Shown here: positions 51,776 through 60,721 of the stretch, in pieces
How the letters are laid out: each line of letters opens with the position of its first letter
How positions within the stretch are numbered: position 1 is the first letter of the stretch
NCBI RefSeq assembly: GCF_007830635.1
Contig: NZ_VLLA01000012.1
Location: forward strand, 170,896-234,895
Direction of reading: 5' to 3'
Length of the DNA stretch: 64,000 bases
Source of the DNA: Bradyrhizobium huanghuaihaiense
GTDB lineage: Bacteria; Pseudomonadota; Alphaproteobacteria; Rhizobiales; Xanthobacteraceae
The notes under the pieces: generated by a model
Told to the model about the DNA's origin: nothing
Databases searched by the model: none
Seen by the model: only the letters and a program-made list of their open reading frames with translations
Position numbers and translations under genes: made by a program

Positions 51776-52135
51776 TTAGGCCGCCAGCATCTTGTTCACT
51801 TCGCTGACCAATTCGCGCAGATGCACGGGCTTGGACAGCACCTTGGCGTTCTTGGGGGCGTCCGAATCCGAGTTCAGGGCGACCGCGGCAAAGCCGGTGA
51901 TGAACATGATCTTGATGTCGGGGTCGAGTTCCGAGGCCCGGCGGGCGAGCTCGATGCCGTCCATTTCCGGCATCACGATGTCGGTCAGTAGCATCTCGAA
52001 CGGCTCTTCCCGCAGCCGCTGATAGGCGGCCATGCCGTTGTCATGGGACGAGACCTGAAAACCGGCGTTTTCCAGCGCCTTGACCAGGAAACGGCGCATG
52101 TCGTTGTCGTCTTCGGCGAGCAGGATCTTTGGCAT
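51776..52135 (-). CDS. cpdR: CpdR response regulator
   Basis: A 119-residue stand-alone receiver protein of the CpdR family, which in alphaproteobacteria controls ClpXP-dependent proteolysis and polar placement during the cell cycle. It has 'KILLAEDDNDMRRFLVKALE', the phosphate acceptor D52 in 'LLTDIVMPEMDG', 'IMFITGFAAVAL' and the lysine in 'VLSKPVHLRELV'. Length is the family norm. It lies between tRNA-Val and the N-formylglutamate amidohydrolase gene, an order I recall as common in Bradyrhizobium and relatives. Confidence 0.95.
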   Translation of the reverse strand: MPKILLAEDDNDMRRFLVKALENAGFQVSSHDNGMAAYQRLREEPFEMLLTDIVMPEMDGIELARRASELDPDIKIMFITGFAAVALNSDSDAPKNAKVLSKPVHLRELVSEVNKMLAA

Positions 52136-52485
52136 GGCAGGAAACGTCGAATCCCCAGAGGATATCAGCAGAGGTCACTTAGCCCGACAGAGGGTAAATT
52201 TGGGGTGAAAATCTTTACCATGGGCCGGCTGCGCTGCCGGCTCTTTGTGGACCCGAACGGGCTCCGAATCAATCGAGCCGGATGAGCCAGTCCCACCCCG
52301 ATGCCCGCACGGTTAAGACATGTTCCAGCGTCCATCACATCTTTTCGCTTGGCAGAATGGTTGCGATTCCGGACAATGACGACACATAAGAGCCGCTCGA
52401 CCGGCCGAATCATTCGATCCGGGGCCATGCCGGATCGTGCGGCGCCAAGGGGGCGAAGCCTGAGTAAGGGACGAAGCCTGAGAAG
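52136..52485. other. 350-base intergenic region with inverted repeat and GANTC sites
   Basis: It separates divergent cpdR and the N-formylglutamate amidohydrolase gene. GGTAAA (52193-52198) pairs with TTTACC (52214-52219). GANTC sites, the target of cell-cycle methylase CcrM, occur near 52149, 52264, 52365 and 52408. A short tandem motif, GCGAAGCCTGAG/ACGAAGCCTGAG, precedes the start at 52486. No gene was recognised here. Confidence 0.45.
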
Positions 52486-53376
52486 ATGACCCGGTTTGAC
52501 GGCGAGATGTCGCCAGCGTTCGAGATCTTCGAGCCCGCCGAATGGCGCGCGCCTGTCATCTTCAACTCGCCCCATTCCGGCTCGACCTATCCGGACGAAT
52601 TCCTGGCGGCGTCGCGGATCGACCTGCCGACGCTGCGGCGCTCGGAAGACTCGTTCATGGACGAGCTGATCGGTCACCTGAGCGCGCGCGGCTTCCCGAC
52701 CGTGCGGGTCAACTTTCCCCGCTCCTATGTCGACGTGAACCGCGAGCCCTATGAGCTCGACCCCCGCATGTTCAGCGGGCGCCTGCCGAGCTTTGCCAAT
52801 ACCCGCTCGATGCGGGTCGCCGGCGGCCTCGGCACAATTCCGCGCGTGGTCGGCGACGGCCAGGAGATCTATCGCGACCGCATCCTGGTCGACGACGCGC
52901 TGGGGCGGATCGAGACGCTGTACAAGCCCTATCATCGCGCGCTGCGCCGGCTGATCAACAAGGTGCACCAGATGTTCGGCACCGTGGTGCTGGTCGACTG
53001 CCATTCGATGCCGTCGGTCGGCGTCAGCAGGGACGAGCCGCGCCGGCCGGACGTCGTGATCGGCGACCGCTACGGCACCAGCTGCACGCCGCTGCTCCCT
53101 GACCGGGTCGAGGAGACCATGACGGGGCTCGGCTATTCGATCGGCCGCAACAAGCCCTATGCCGGCGGCTTCATCACCGAGCATTACGGCAATCCCGCGA
53201 GCGGCCTGCACGCGGTCCAGCTCGAGCTCAACCGCGCCATCTACATGGACGAGCGACGGCGCGAGCGCAGCCCGCGCTTTGCGCAAGTCGCCTCCGACTT
53301 CGCGGTGCTCGCCGACGTGCTGGCCACCACGATCCCGTTCGGAGATCTCGGCCCGTTCCAGGCCGCGGCGGAATAG
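52486..53376 (+). CDS. N-formylglutamate amidohydrolase family protein
   Basis: A 296-residue zinc hydrolase of the N-formylglutamate amidohydrolase family. It has 'VIFNSPHSGSTYPDEFL', the repeated 'FPTVRVNFPRSYVDVNREPY', and 'VVLVDCHSMPSVG', which carry probable metal ligands. In histidine breakdown the family makes glutamate and formate, but no other hut genes are here. Its position between cpdR and hisN is conserved in related genomes as far as I recall, so its role may differ from HutG. ATG 52486 has a weak GAG site. Confidence 0.9.
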   Translation: MTRFDGEMSPAFEIFEPAEWRAPVIFNSPHSGSTYPDEFLAASRIDLPTLRRSEDSFMDELIGHLSARGFPTVRVNFPRSYVDVNREPYELDPRMFSGRLPSFANTRSMRVAGGLGTIPRVVGDGQEIYRDRILVDDALGRIETLYKPYHRALRRLINKVHQMFGTVVLVDCHSMPSVGVSRDEPRRPDVVIGDRYGTSCTPLLPDRVEETMTGLGYSIGRNKPYAGGFITEHYGNPASGLHAVQLELNRAIYMDERRRERSPRFAQVASDFAVLADVLATTIPFGDLGPFQAAAE

Positions 53377-53478
53377 ACGACAGCTTTTTCTTCGCGCGCG
53401 CCCGGCGCGCGCATCGGGCGCGAACGCATTTGCGCTTCGCCTTGCTGCGCGCTTTGAAATGAAAGCAGAGGCCCAAAG

Positions 53479-53511
53479 AAAAAAGGGCCGCTTCTAATGA
53501 AGAAGCGGCCC
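53479..53511 (-). terminator. Rho-independent terminator of the small RNA
   Basis: On the minus strand GGGCCGCTTC pairs with GAAGCGGCCC around a 7-base loop, giving a 10-bp GC-rich stem, followed directly by TTTTTT (53479-53484). The plus strand has no T-run, so it serves the small RNA rather than the upstream gene. Confidence 0.9.
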
Positions 53512-53567
53512 AAGTCTAGGGAGGAAACGCCCAAGGAGGGCAGCGGTAACGCAGAGCGCTACCGCAC
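53479..53567 (-). ncRNA. mmgR: mmgR/suhB-type small RNA (alpha-r8 family)
   Basis: The minus strand has a full small-RNA unit. A promoter TTGCAC-17-CATATT (53574-53602) predicts a start near 53567. Then follow a stem GCGGTA/TACCGC (53543-53565), a small hairpin GCCC/GGGC (53529-53541), the unpaired motif TTTCCTCCCT (53518-53527), and a terminator with a 10-bp stem (53485-53511) and six T. The TTTCCTCCCT plus terminator layout, and the place upstream of a suhB/hisN-type gene, match the suhB RNA motif known as mmgR in Sinorhizobium. The CU-rich motif can pair with ribosome-binding sites of target mRNAs. The 5' end is inferred. Confidence 0.85.
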
Positions 53568-53573
53568 CGCAAC

Positions 53574-53602
53574 AATATGCGGCCGCGGCGCACAAAGTGC
53601 AA
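53574..53602 (-). promoter_or_regulatory. Promoter of the small RNA
   Basis: The minus strand has -35 TTGCAC (53597-53602), a 17-base spacer and -10 CATATT (53574-53579). The spacing is ideal for the housekeeping sigma factor. The first RNA stem begins about two bases after the predicted start. Confidence 0.7.
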
Positions 53603-53902
53603 GGGCTTTTGAGCGGTTTCCCATGCACTACGCACATGGCTCAATTGCTTTAAGAGAAACCTGGATTCAGTTTCTTTAAGGAATTTCAATGGGTTGATAG
53701 TCATTTGCATACGAACAAGGCATGGTCGGAACTAAGTTTTCAACTCTGTGATCGATATTTGGCCAGCAGATGACTCGAATGAGGCAGCGGCCTTCGGCAT
53801 TCAAAATACCAGGGTGCAAATCAAGACAGCGCTGCACGCGGGAGGCGAATTGAGCTAGGCAGGAGCGAGCTTCACACTGACTTTCGTTTTGAGGAACTCA
53901 CC

Positions 53903-54685
53903 GTGACGGTGATCGACTTCTCCGCCTTCATCGGACGGCTCGCCACCGCCTCCGGCGAAACCATCCTGCCGTTCTTCCGCACCTCGCTGTCGATCGACGA
54001 CAAGAGCAAGACCAAGGATTTCGACCCCGTGACGGAGGCCGACCGCGCCGCTGAAGCGGTGATGCGGCGGCTGATCAAGGCGAGCTTCCCCCAGCACGGC
54101 ATCGTTGGCGAGGAATTCGGCAATGAGCGCGAGGACGCCGACTATGTCTGGGTGCTCGACCCCATCGACGGCACCAAATCCTTCATCGGCGGCTTTCCGA
54201 TCTGGGGCACGCTGATCGCGCTGCTGCACAAGGGCACGCCGGTGTACGGCATGATGCACCAGCCCTTCATCGGCGAGCGTTTTTCCGGCGACAACGGTTC
54301 GGCCAATTACAAGGGCCCCTCCGGCGAGCGCCGGCTCCAGGTCCGCCGCTGCGCCTCGCTGTCGGAGGCGACGACCTACACCACTTCGCCGCTGCTGATG
54401 AACGAGCGCGACCGCGCCACCTTCGGCCGCATCGAGCAGGGCGCGCGGCTGTCGCGCTATGGCGGCGATTGCTACTCCTATTGCATGCTGGCGGCCGGCC
54501 ATGTCGATCTCGTGGTCGAGACCGAGCTGAAGCCTTACGACATCGCAGCCTTGATCCCGATCGTGACCGGCGCCGGCGGCGTCGTCACCACCTGGGAAGG
54601 CAAGCCGGCCCAGGGCGGCGGCCGCATCGTCGCCGCGGGCGACGCCAGGGTTCACGAAGAAGCACTGAAGCTGCTCAACCAATAA
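53903..54685 (+). CDS. hisN: Inositol-phosphatase family phosphatase, HisN/SuhB type
   Basis: A 260-residue magnesium-dependent phosphatase. The metal motifs are 'DFDPVTEADRAAE', 'GIVGEEFG', 'WVLDPIDGTKSFI' and 'LKPYDIAALIPIVTGAGG'. The short length and 'GGDCYSYCMLAAGHVDLVVE' fit histidinol-phosphatase HisN, although inositol monophosphatase (SuhB) activity cannot be excluded. The start is GTG at 53903 with GAGGA upstream. The mmgR-type small RNA is divergent upstream. It lies 22 bases ahead of a Bug-type binding protein gene. Confidence 0.88.
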   Translation: MTVIDFSAFIGRLATASGETILPFFRTSLSIDDKSKTKDFDPVTEADRAAEAVMRRLIKASFPQHGIVGEEFGNEREDADYVWVLDPIDGTKSFIGGFPIWGTLIALLHKGTPVYGMMHQPFIGERFSGDNGSANYKGPSGERRLQVRRCASLSEATTYTTSPLLMNERDRATFGRIEQGARLSRYGGDCYSYCMLAAGHVDLVVETELKPYDIAALIPIVTGAGGVVTTWEGKPAQGGGRIVAAGDARVHEEALKLLNQ

Positions 54686-54707
54686 CAAACGCGAGCGGGA
54701 GGCTTGC

Positions 54708-55685
54708 ATGATCATCTCACGCAGGCTGCTCGTTGAATTGTTTTTGGGACTATTCCTGTTGCTGCCGTCAGCGGTGGCGGCGCAGAATTTTCCCGCCAAA
54801 CCGATCAAGCTGATCGTTCCGTTCCCGGCCGGCGGCCCCAACGACATCATCGCCCGCGTGATCGGCCAGCGCATGTCCGAGCTGTCAGGCCAGCCGGTGC
54901 TGATCGACAATCGCGGCGGCCAGGGCGGCGTGCTCGGCACCGATGCGGTCTCAAAGGCCGCGCCCGATGGCTACACCATCGCGATCTCCTCGGCCGGCGC
55001 GCTCGCGATCAGCCCGAGCATGGAACGGGTCGCCTACGACACCCAAACCGACCTCACGCCGGTGACGCTGGTTGCGACCGTGCCGGAAATGCTGGTGGTC
55101 GCCACCAATGTGCCCGCCAAGGACATCGGCGAGCTGATCGCGCTGGCGAAAGCGCAGCCCGGAAAGCTCAACTTCGCCTCCTCCGGCCCCGGCAGCCTGC
55201 CGCATCTCGCCGGCGAATTGTTCAAGCTGACGGCCAAGATCGACATCGTGCACGTGCCCTATCGCGGCGCCGCGCCTGCGGTGAACGATCTGCTCGGTCA
55301 GCAGGTGCAGATGACCTTCCTCGATCTCCCGGTGCTGCTGCCGCAGGTCAAGGCGGGCGCGCTGCGGCCGATCGCGATGGGCTCAGCCGAGCGCGCCCCG
55401 ACCGCGCCCGAGGTGCCGACCATGGCGGAAGCGGGCTTTGCTGATCTGCGCATCGAGAACTGGTACGGCATGGTGGCACCGAAGGGCACGCCGAAGGAGA
55501 TCGTCAGGGCGCTGCATGCCCTGGCGACCAAGGCGATGGCGGATCCGGCGGTGAAGGAGAAGCTTAGCCAGCAAGGCGCGACGCTGGTCGGCGACGAGCC
55601 GGAGCATTTTCGCGCCTTCATCGCCGATGAGACGAAGAAGTGGGCGAAGGTGATCAAGGACGCCGGCGTCGAGACCGCGAAGTAG
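54708..55685 (+). CDS. Tripartite tricarboxylate transporter substrate-binding protein (Bug/TctC family)
   Basis: A 325-residue periplasmic binding protein of the Bug family, which captures carboxylic acids for TTT-type transporters. A signal peptide ('LFLGLFLLLPSAVAAQ') is followed by 'FPAKPIKLIVPFPAGGPNDI', 'RMSELSGQPVLIDNRGGQGG' and 'APDGYTIAISSAG'. GGGAGG precedes ATG. It lies 22 bases after hisN. No TctA/TctB membrane genes are next to it, which is normal for this family. Confidence 0.94.
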   Translation: MIISRRLLVELFLGLFLLLPSAVAAQNFPAKPIKLIVPFPAGGPNDIIARVIGQRMSELSGQPVLIDNRGGQGGVLGTDAVSKAAPDGYTIAISSAGALAISPSMERVAYDTQTDLTPVTLVATVPEMLVVATNVPAKDIGELIALAKAQPGKLNFASSGPGSLPHLAGELFKLTAKIDIVHVPYRGAAPAVNDLLGQQVQMTFLDLPVLLPQVKAGALRPIAMGSAERAPTAPEVPTMAEAGFADLRIENWYGMVAPKGTPKEIVRALHALATKAMADPAVKEKLSQQGATLVGDEPEHFRAFIADETKKWAKVIKDAGVETAK

Positions 55686-55692
55686 GTCTCTC

Positions 55693-55868
55693 TTACCCTC
55701 CCCTGGAGGGGGAGGGTCGCTTCGCATGCAGCGAAGCGGAATGCGGAGCGGGGTGGGGTGATCTCTCCACTCGGACACCGCTTCAATGGATAGACTGTCA
55801 CCCCACCCCGTCACGCAATCTCGCTTTGCTCGATCGCGTGCCGACCCTCCCCCTCCAGGGGAGGGTAA
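55693..55868. repeat. Inverted repeat, TTACCCTCCCCTGGAGG family, copy 2
   Basis: The arms are TTACCCTCCCCTGGAGGGGG and its complement, with nested GGGGTGGGGTGA/TCACCCCACCCC. It matches the element at 45934-46096 and again separates a binding-protein gene from a convergent gene. Confidence 0.8.
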
Positions 55869-55877
55869 GCGCAGAGC

Positions 55878-56768
55878 TCACACCGCCTCTGCCCGCAGAT
55901 GCTCCACCAGCATCTTCGCCGGCCTCGGCAGCGTCTTAAAGCTGCGCGCGCAGATCACGAGGCGGCGATTGGCCCAGGCATCGCGCAGGCGGACCATGGC
56001 GAGCGGCATCAGCTTGGCGCAGCGGCGCGCGGCGGATATCGGCACCAGCGCGATGCCGACATCGGCGGCGACCATCTGGCAGATCGCGTCGAAGTCGCGC
56101 AGGCGCGCGCGGTAATGCGGGCGCATGCCGAGCCGGGCGGCGTGCTTCGAAATGTGCATCTGGAGCGCAGTGGCGCTGGTGAGCCCGACGAAGTCGCAAG
56201 CGCCCGTCTCCTGAAAATCGATCTGGCGGCGGCCGGCGAACGGGCCGCGCCGCGAGGTCACCAATGTCAGGTGATCCTCGCTGAACACGAACCGCTCGAT
56301 ATGGTCGGGCAGCGCGTGCTCGGCGGCGAAGCCGAGATCGGCGGCCCCCGCGGTGATCGCGGCGGCGATGTCGGTGCTCTCGCGCTCCTCGATGTCGACG
56401 GCGACATCGCGGTGCTCGTGCAGGAATCCGGCCAGCGCCTTCGGCAGGTGCTCCGACAGGCCGGAGGTGTTGACGAGGAAATGCACGCTGGCGCGCACGC
56501 CGCTGGCAAAGCCGGCGAGATCGCCGCGCATGGCGTCGATCTGGTGGATCACGAGCCGGGCATGGTCGAGCAGGCTCTCGCCGGCCGCGGTCAACTCGAC
56601 GCCGCGGCGGCCACGCTTGAGCAGCGCGACGCCGAGCGCATCCTCGAGCCCCTTGATGCGCGCGCTGGCCGAGGCCAGCGCCAAATGCGACCGCTCCGCA
56701 CCGCGCGTGATGCTGCGCTGGTCGGCGACCGCAATGAAGAGCTGGAGATCGACGAGATTGAAACGCAT
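55878..56768 (-). CDS. LysR family transcriptional regulator
   Basis: A 296-residue LysR regulator. It starts 'MRFNLVDLQLFIAVADQRSI' and has 'SHLALASASARIKGLEDALG' as the recognition helix region, followed by the effector domain. The start at 56768 is the standard opening; the upstream extension is unlikely. It is divergent from a TauE/SafE-type exporter gene, 172 bases apart, and may control it. The effector is unknown. Confidence 0.93.
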   Translation of the reverse strand: MRFNLVDLQLFIAVADQRSITRGAERSHLALASASARIKGLEDALGVALLKRGRRGVELTAAGESLLDHARLVIHQIDAMRGDLAGFASGVRASVHFLVNTSGLSEHLPKALAGFLHEHRDVAVDIEERESTDIAAAITAGAADLGFAAEHALPDHIERFVFSEDHLTLVTSRRGPFAGRRQIDFQETGACDFVGLTSATALQMHISKHAARLGMRPHYRARLRDFDAICQMVAADVGIALVPISAARRCAKLMPLAMVRLRDAWANRRLVICARSFKTLPRPAKMLVEHLRAEAV

Positions 56769-56940
56769 GGCGGGCCTCTCCAACCTTGTTGACAGAGCAC
56801 GATCTCTCGGAAAACCGCTCCACACTTTGCGCTGACGCGGCCCTGCGGGTCCGGCTCGTGCTCCAGCCTTCGTAGCTCACGAAGGCTGTCTCCGTAACCT
56901 TCAGATTGTGCCCGGGCGCGGCATCGGTCAATGTGCCGGC

Positions 56941-57693
56941 ATGATCGACCCGCTTCTCATTGTCATCGCCGCCGTGTTCCTGGCCGCCGGATTCGTCAAG
57001 GGCGTGATCGGGCTCGGCCTGCCGACCGTGTCCATGGGCCTGCTCGCGGTGAGCATGGCCCCGAGCCGCGCCATCGCCATCGTGATCGTGCCGGCCATCG
57101 TCACCAACATCTGGCAGACTTTTGTCGGCCCCTATTTGCGCGACATCCTCAAGCGGCTGTGGCCACTGATGATCGGCACCGTGATCGGCTGCTGGCTCAA
57201 TGCCGGCGCGCTGACCGGCCCCCATGCGCGCTACGGCACCATCGTGCTCGGCGTCCTGCTCGTCATCTACGCCGTGATCGGGCTGAACAAGTTCCATTTC
57301 CGCGTTGCGCCCAAGAACGAGAAATGGGTCGGCGGCGTGGTCGGTGTCATCACCGGCGTGATCTCGGCCTCGACCGGCGTGCAGGTGATCCCGTCGATGC
57401 CGTTCATGCAGGCGATCGGCATGGAGAAGGACGAGCTGGTGCAGGCGCTCGGCGTGTTCTTCACCACCGCGACGCTGGCGCTCGCCTTCAACCTCACCGC
57501 CGGCGGATTGATGACGCCGGCCAATGCCGTGCCCGGCGCCGTGGGCCTTGCCATGGCCTTTGCGGGCATGTTCATCGGCCAGTCCGTGCGGGCGCGGATG
57601 CCGGCGGCAGCGTTCCGCCGCTGGTTTTTGATCGCGATGATCCTGCTCGGACTTTATCTGGCGGGCAGCGCGCTGCTGAAGGAATTCGCGTAA
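56941..57693 (+). CDS. TauE/SafE family sulfite/sulfonate exporter
   Basis: A 250-residue inner-membrane protein with about eight hydrophobic helices and the family repeat 'LAAGFVKGVIGLGLPTVSMG' and 'GGVVGVITGVISASTGVQVI'. Such proteins export sulfite, sulfoacetate or other organic anions. The start at 56941 lies right before the first helix; 11 upstream in-frame residues are less likely. It is divergent from the LysR gene. Confidence 0.9.
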   Translation: MIDPLLIVIAAVFLAAGFVKGVIGLGLPTVSMGLLAVSMAPSRAIAIVIVPAIVTNIWQTFVGPYLRDILKRLWPLMIGTVIGCWLNAGALTGPHARYGTIVLGVLLVIYAVIGLNKFHFRVAPKNEKWVGGVVGVITGVISASTGVQVIPSMPFMQAIGMEKDELVQALGVFFTTATLALAFNLTAGGLMTPANAVPGAVGLAMAFAGMFIGQSVRARMPAAAFRRWFLIAMILLGLYLAGSALLKEFA

Positions 57694-57701
57694 ACGCAGA
57701 T

Positions 57702-57843
57702 CGTAGGGTGGGTTAGCCTTGCGGATTGCGCGACGCGCAAACCGCGAGGCGTAACCCACCACGTCGCTCAGCGATCGCGGAAGCATGGTGGGTTACGCCT
57801 GGCGACTGCGCTTCGCGCAGCCGCAAGGCTAACCCACCCTACG
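57702..57843. repeat. Inverted repeat, TAGGGTGGGTTAGCC type
   Basis: The arms are CGTAGGGTGGGTTAGCCTTG and its complement ending at 57843, with GCGTAACCCACCA/TGGTGGGTTACGC nested inside. It separates the convergent TauE- and LysE-type genes. Confidence 0.8.
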
Positions 57844-57866
57844 CAGTCATCATTCGTTCGAACGAG

Positions 57867-58499
57867 TTACCGGCTCTCCAGCATCGCGACGCGGATGCCG
57901 AGATACACGAACAGGCCGCCGAGCGCGCGGTTGATCCAGGCGATCGCGCCCTCGGATTGCCGCAGCCGGTTGGCGGCCTTGGCCGCGAACGCGGCAAGCA
58001 CCAGGCACCACAACGTCCCCGTAAAGATGAAGATCAGGCCGAGCGTCAGGAAAGCGAGCGGCTTGTGGGGCGCGTCGGCTGCGACGAATTGCGGCAGGAA
58101 GGCCAGGAAGAACAGCGCAACCTTGGGATTGAGCGCATTGGTGAAGACGCCTTGCAGGAACACCCGCCGCAGCGAGCTCCGCTCCGGCTCGTCGATGGCC
58201 GACGCCAGCGCCGGCCGGGACCACAGCATCTGAATGCCGGTCACGACCAGATAGGCCGCGCCAACCAGCTTCAGGATCGAGAACGCCGTCGAGGAGGCCA
58301 TCAGCAGAGCCGAAAGGCCGATCGCCGCGCCCGCGACATGGAAAAAGCAGCCGCAACTGATGCCAAATGCCGCGGCCGCGCCGCCCCGCCAGCCCATCTG
58401 CATGCTGCGGCCGATCACATAGACGCTATCGGGCCCCGGCGTGATGTTGAGCAGTATGCCCGACAGGATGAACAGCCAGATTTCGTGAATGCCCAGCAT
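57867..58499 (-). CDS. LysE family amino-acid exporter
   Basis: A 210-residue inner-membrane exporter of the LysE/RhtB family with about six helices. It has 'FILSGILLNITPGPDSVYVI', 'QMGWRGGAAAAFGISCGCFF' and 'FLQGVFTNALNPKVALFFLA', which are family landmarks. The start at 58499 follows a G-rich region; three more codons upstream are open. It probably exports amino acids or homoserine-lactone-like compounds. No regulator is next to it. Confidence 0.92.
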   Translation of the reverse strand: MLGIHEIWLFILSGILLNITPGPDSVYVIGRSMQMGWRGGAAAAFGISCGCFFHVAGAAIGLSALLMASSTAFSILKLVGAAYLVVTGIQMLWSRPALASAIDEPERSSLRRVFLQGVFTNALNPKVALFFLAFLPQFVAADAPHKPLAFLTLGLIFIFTGTLWCLVLAAFAAKAANRLRQSEGAIAWINRALGGLFVYLGIRVAMLESR

Positions 58500-58725
58500 C
58501 TCAAATCCCCCGCCCAACCCGCCTCGCGGCCCTGAAAGCCGGGCTTAGTCGGTTCGCTCCGCCCCGTCCACCGCCGGGATTGCGTGGGATTTACTTCGAA
58601 TTTGCAATGCGGTTGATACTTTCACTCGGCCCCATCTGCTTTATAAAGGCAGGGTTCTTGAAATGCAGGATTCGAGGCGACTGCCACGCCGTGGCCGGTC
58701 GTCGATCCCTTGGAGCTCCCGGGAT

Positions 58726-60522
58726 ATGGAAAGACGTCTGGCCGCCATTGTCTGCGCCGATGTCGCCGGCTATTCGCGCATGATGGGCAGCGACGAAGCC
58801 GGCACCCATGCCGCCTTCAAGGCCCATCGCGCCGCGATTCACCCCATCATCCTCAATCACGGCGGCCGCGTCGTGAAGAACACCGGCGACGGCTTCCTGC
58901 TGGAGTTCGCCTCCATCGTCGGCGCCACCGAGGCGGCGATCGCGATGCAGACGGTGATGGCAGAGCGCAACCACCATCTCCCGGCCGAGCGCGCCATGCA
59001 ATTCCGGCTCGGCATCCACATGGGCGACGTCATCGCCGATGAGGACGAAGTCTTCGGTGACGATGTCAACATCGCCGTCCGCCTCGAATCCGTGGCGAGC
59101 CCCGGCGGCTTCGCCATCTCGGCCAAGGCCTACCGGGAGGCGTGCAAGCATCTCACCGTGCCGCTGACCGATGCCGGCAACCACCGCTTCAAGAACATCA
59201 AGGATGCGGTCGGGGTCTTTACCTGGATGCCCGAGGGCGCGCCGGCGCTCGCGCCCGAGCTGCGGGAAGCATCCGCGCTCTCACAGCAGTACCGCACGGC
59301 GATCGTCGGCGTGCTGCCCTTTGCCAATCTCAGCGACGCCCAGGACGAATATTTCTCCGACGGCCTCACCGAGGATCTGATCCACGCGCTCTCGCTGCAA
59401 TCCTTCTATCGCGTGCTGAGCCGCAACTCGACCTTCGCCTTCAAGGGCAAGAATTTGAGCACGCGCCTGATCGCGCGCGAGATCGACGCCACCTATCTGA
59501 TCCAGGGCTCGGTGCGGCGCGCCGGCGCCAAGATCCGCGTCACCGCCGAGCTGATCGCGCCGGAGACCGGCGAGCAGCTCTGGACCGGCCGCTATGACCG
59601 CGACATCGGCGATTTGTTCGCGATGCAGGACGAGATCACCACCAATCTGTCCGCCGCCATCGCCACCGAGATCGTTCGGGCGGAAGCCTCGGCGCCGGCG
59701 CGGCTCTCGACCGACGTGACCGCCTGGGACCGCTTCCTCAAGGGACTGTCCCATTACTACCGGCAGACCAAGGAAGATCTGGCCGCCGCCGTCGACCTGT
59801 TCCGGGAGGCCATTGGGCTCGATCCCAAACTGTCGATCGCGCATGCTTATCTTGCCACGATCCAGATCCAGAGCATCCAGTTCGGCTGGGTCAAGGGCAC
59901 GCGGGAGATGTGGGCCGAGGCGATGAACCTCGCCGAGACCAGCGTCCGGCTCGACCCGCGCTCCTCCTTCGCGTTCTCGATCCTGTCCTGGGCCCATGCG
60001 ATGGAGGGACATTACGAGGCCGCGATGGACGCCGCCAAGCGCGCGGTCGCGCTCAACCCCTATGACAACGGCGCACGCGGCGTGCTCGGCATCTGCCATT
60101 TCGTCATCGGCGAGCATCGCGAGGCGATCGAGCTGTTCTCGATGGCGGCGCAGCGCGACAACAGCGACCCGCGCTACCAATGGGCCGCGCTGAACGCCTT
60201 CAGCCATTATCTCCTAAGACAATATGACGCGACCCTGTCGTGGGCCCGCGAGCAACTCTACATCAACCCGAACCACATGCAGGCGCTGGCGATCCGCGCC
60301 GCAGCGCTGGCGCAACTCGGCCGGACCGACGAGGCCGACGAGGCCACCAAAGTGCTCATGACGAACTACCCGACCCTGAATGTCGACCGTCACCTGCGCA
60401 ATTTCCACTGGAAGCGGCCCGAGAATCTCGCCCATTACCGCGAGGGACTGCTGAAGGCCGGCGTGCCGCTCGGCAAGCTGACCCTGATCCAGAGCGACGT
60501 CAAACGCGCCGCCGAGTCCTGA
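58726..60522 (+). CDS. Adenylate/guanylate cyclase with TolB-like and TPR regions
   Basis: A 598-residue protein. Residues 1-170 are a class III nucleotide cyclase with 'RLAAIVCADVAGYSRMM', 'RVVKNTGDGFLLEF' and 'FGDDVNIAVRLESVASPGG', so metal, purine and transition-state residues are present. Residues about 190-310 form a TolB-like domain ('AIVGVLPFANLSDAQDEYFS'), and the rest is TPR-like ('SHYYRQTKEDLAAAVDLFRE'). This layout is common and expanded in Bradyrhizobium. The start at 58726 is placed at 'MERRLAAIV'. No membrane helix is evident. It may sense protein or ligand binding through its TPRs. Confidence 0.9.
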   Translation: MERRLAAIVCADVAGYSRMMGSDEAGTHAAFKAHRAAIHPIILNHGGRVVKNTGDGFLLEFASIVGATEAAIAMQTVMAERNHHLPAERAMQFRLGIHMGDVIADEDEVFGDDVNIAVRLESVASPGGFAISAKAYREACKHLTVPLTDAGNHRFKNIKDAVGVFTWMPEGAPALAPELREASALSQQYRTAIVGVLPFANLSDAQDEYFSDGLTEDLIHALSLQSFYRVLSRNSTFAFKGKNLSTRLIAREIDATYLIQGSVRRAGAKIRVTAELIAPETGEQLWTGRYDRDIGDLFAMQDEITTNLSAAIATEIVRAEASAPARLSTDVTAWDRFLKGLSHYYRQTKEDLAAAVDLFREAIGLDPKLSIAHAYLATIQIQSIQFGWVKGTREMWAEAMNLAETSVRLDPRSSFAFSILSWAHAMEGHYEAAMDAAKRAVALNPYDNGARGVLGICHFVIGEHREAIELFSMAAQRDNSDPRYQWAALNAFSHYLLRQYDATLSWAREQLYINPNHMQALAIRAAALAQLGRTDEADEATKVLMTNYPTLNVDRHLRNFHWKRPENLAHYREGLLKAGVPLGKLTLIQSDVKRAAES

Positions 60523-60721
60523 CGGGCCGGCCGCGGTCCCGCCACGCCCCCTTTCGCACACCCCCTCGGCGATCTCGCGCCTGCCCTTATTGACAGGACA
60601 GTGAATTCAGCCACGTTTCGTCACACGCTCAGGTAGTATAGTCTGCTGTCGGTTTGTTAGGACTTTCCGCGCTTGATCGGCGCGTCTTTTTTGCGATTCG
60701 CTGTTTTCAGGATTTTGGGCC

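Noticed and set aside
53377..53902. Small open frames in the region before hisN (for example 53497-53679)
   Set aside because: They lie across the small RNA and its promoter and have no ribosome-binding site or recognisable product.
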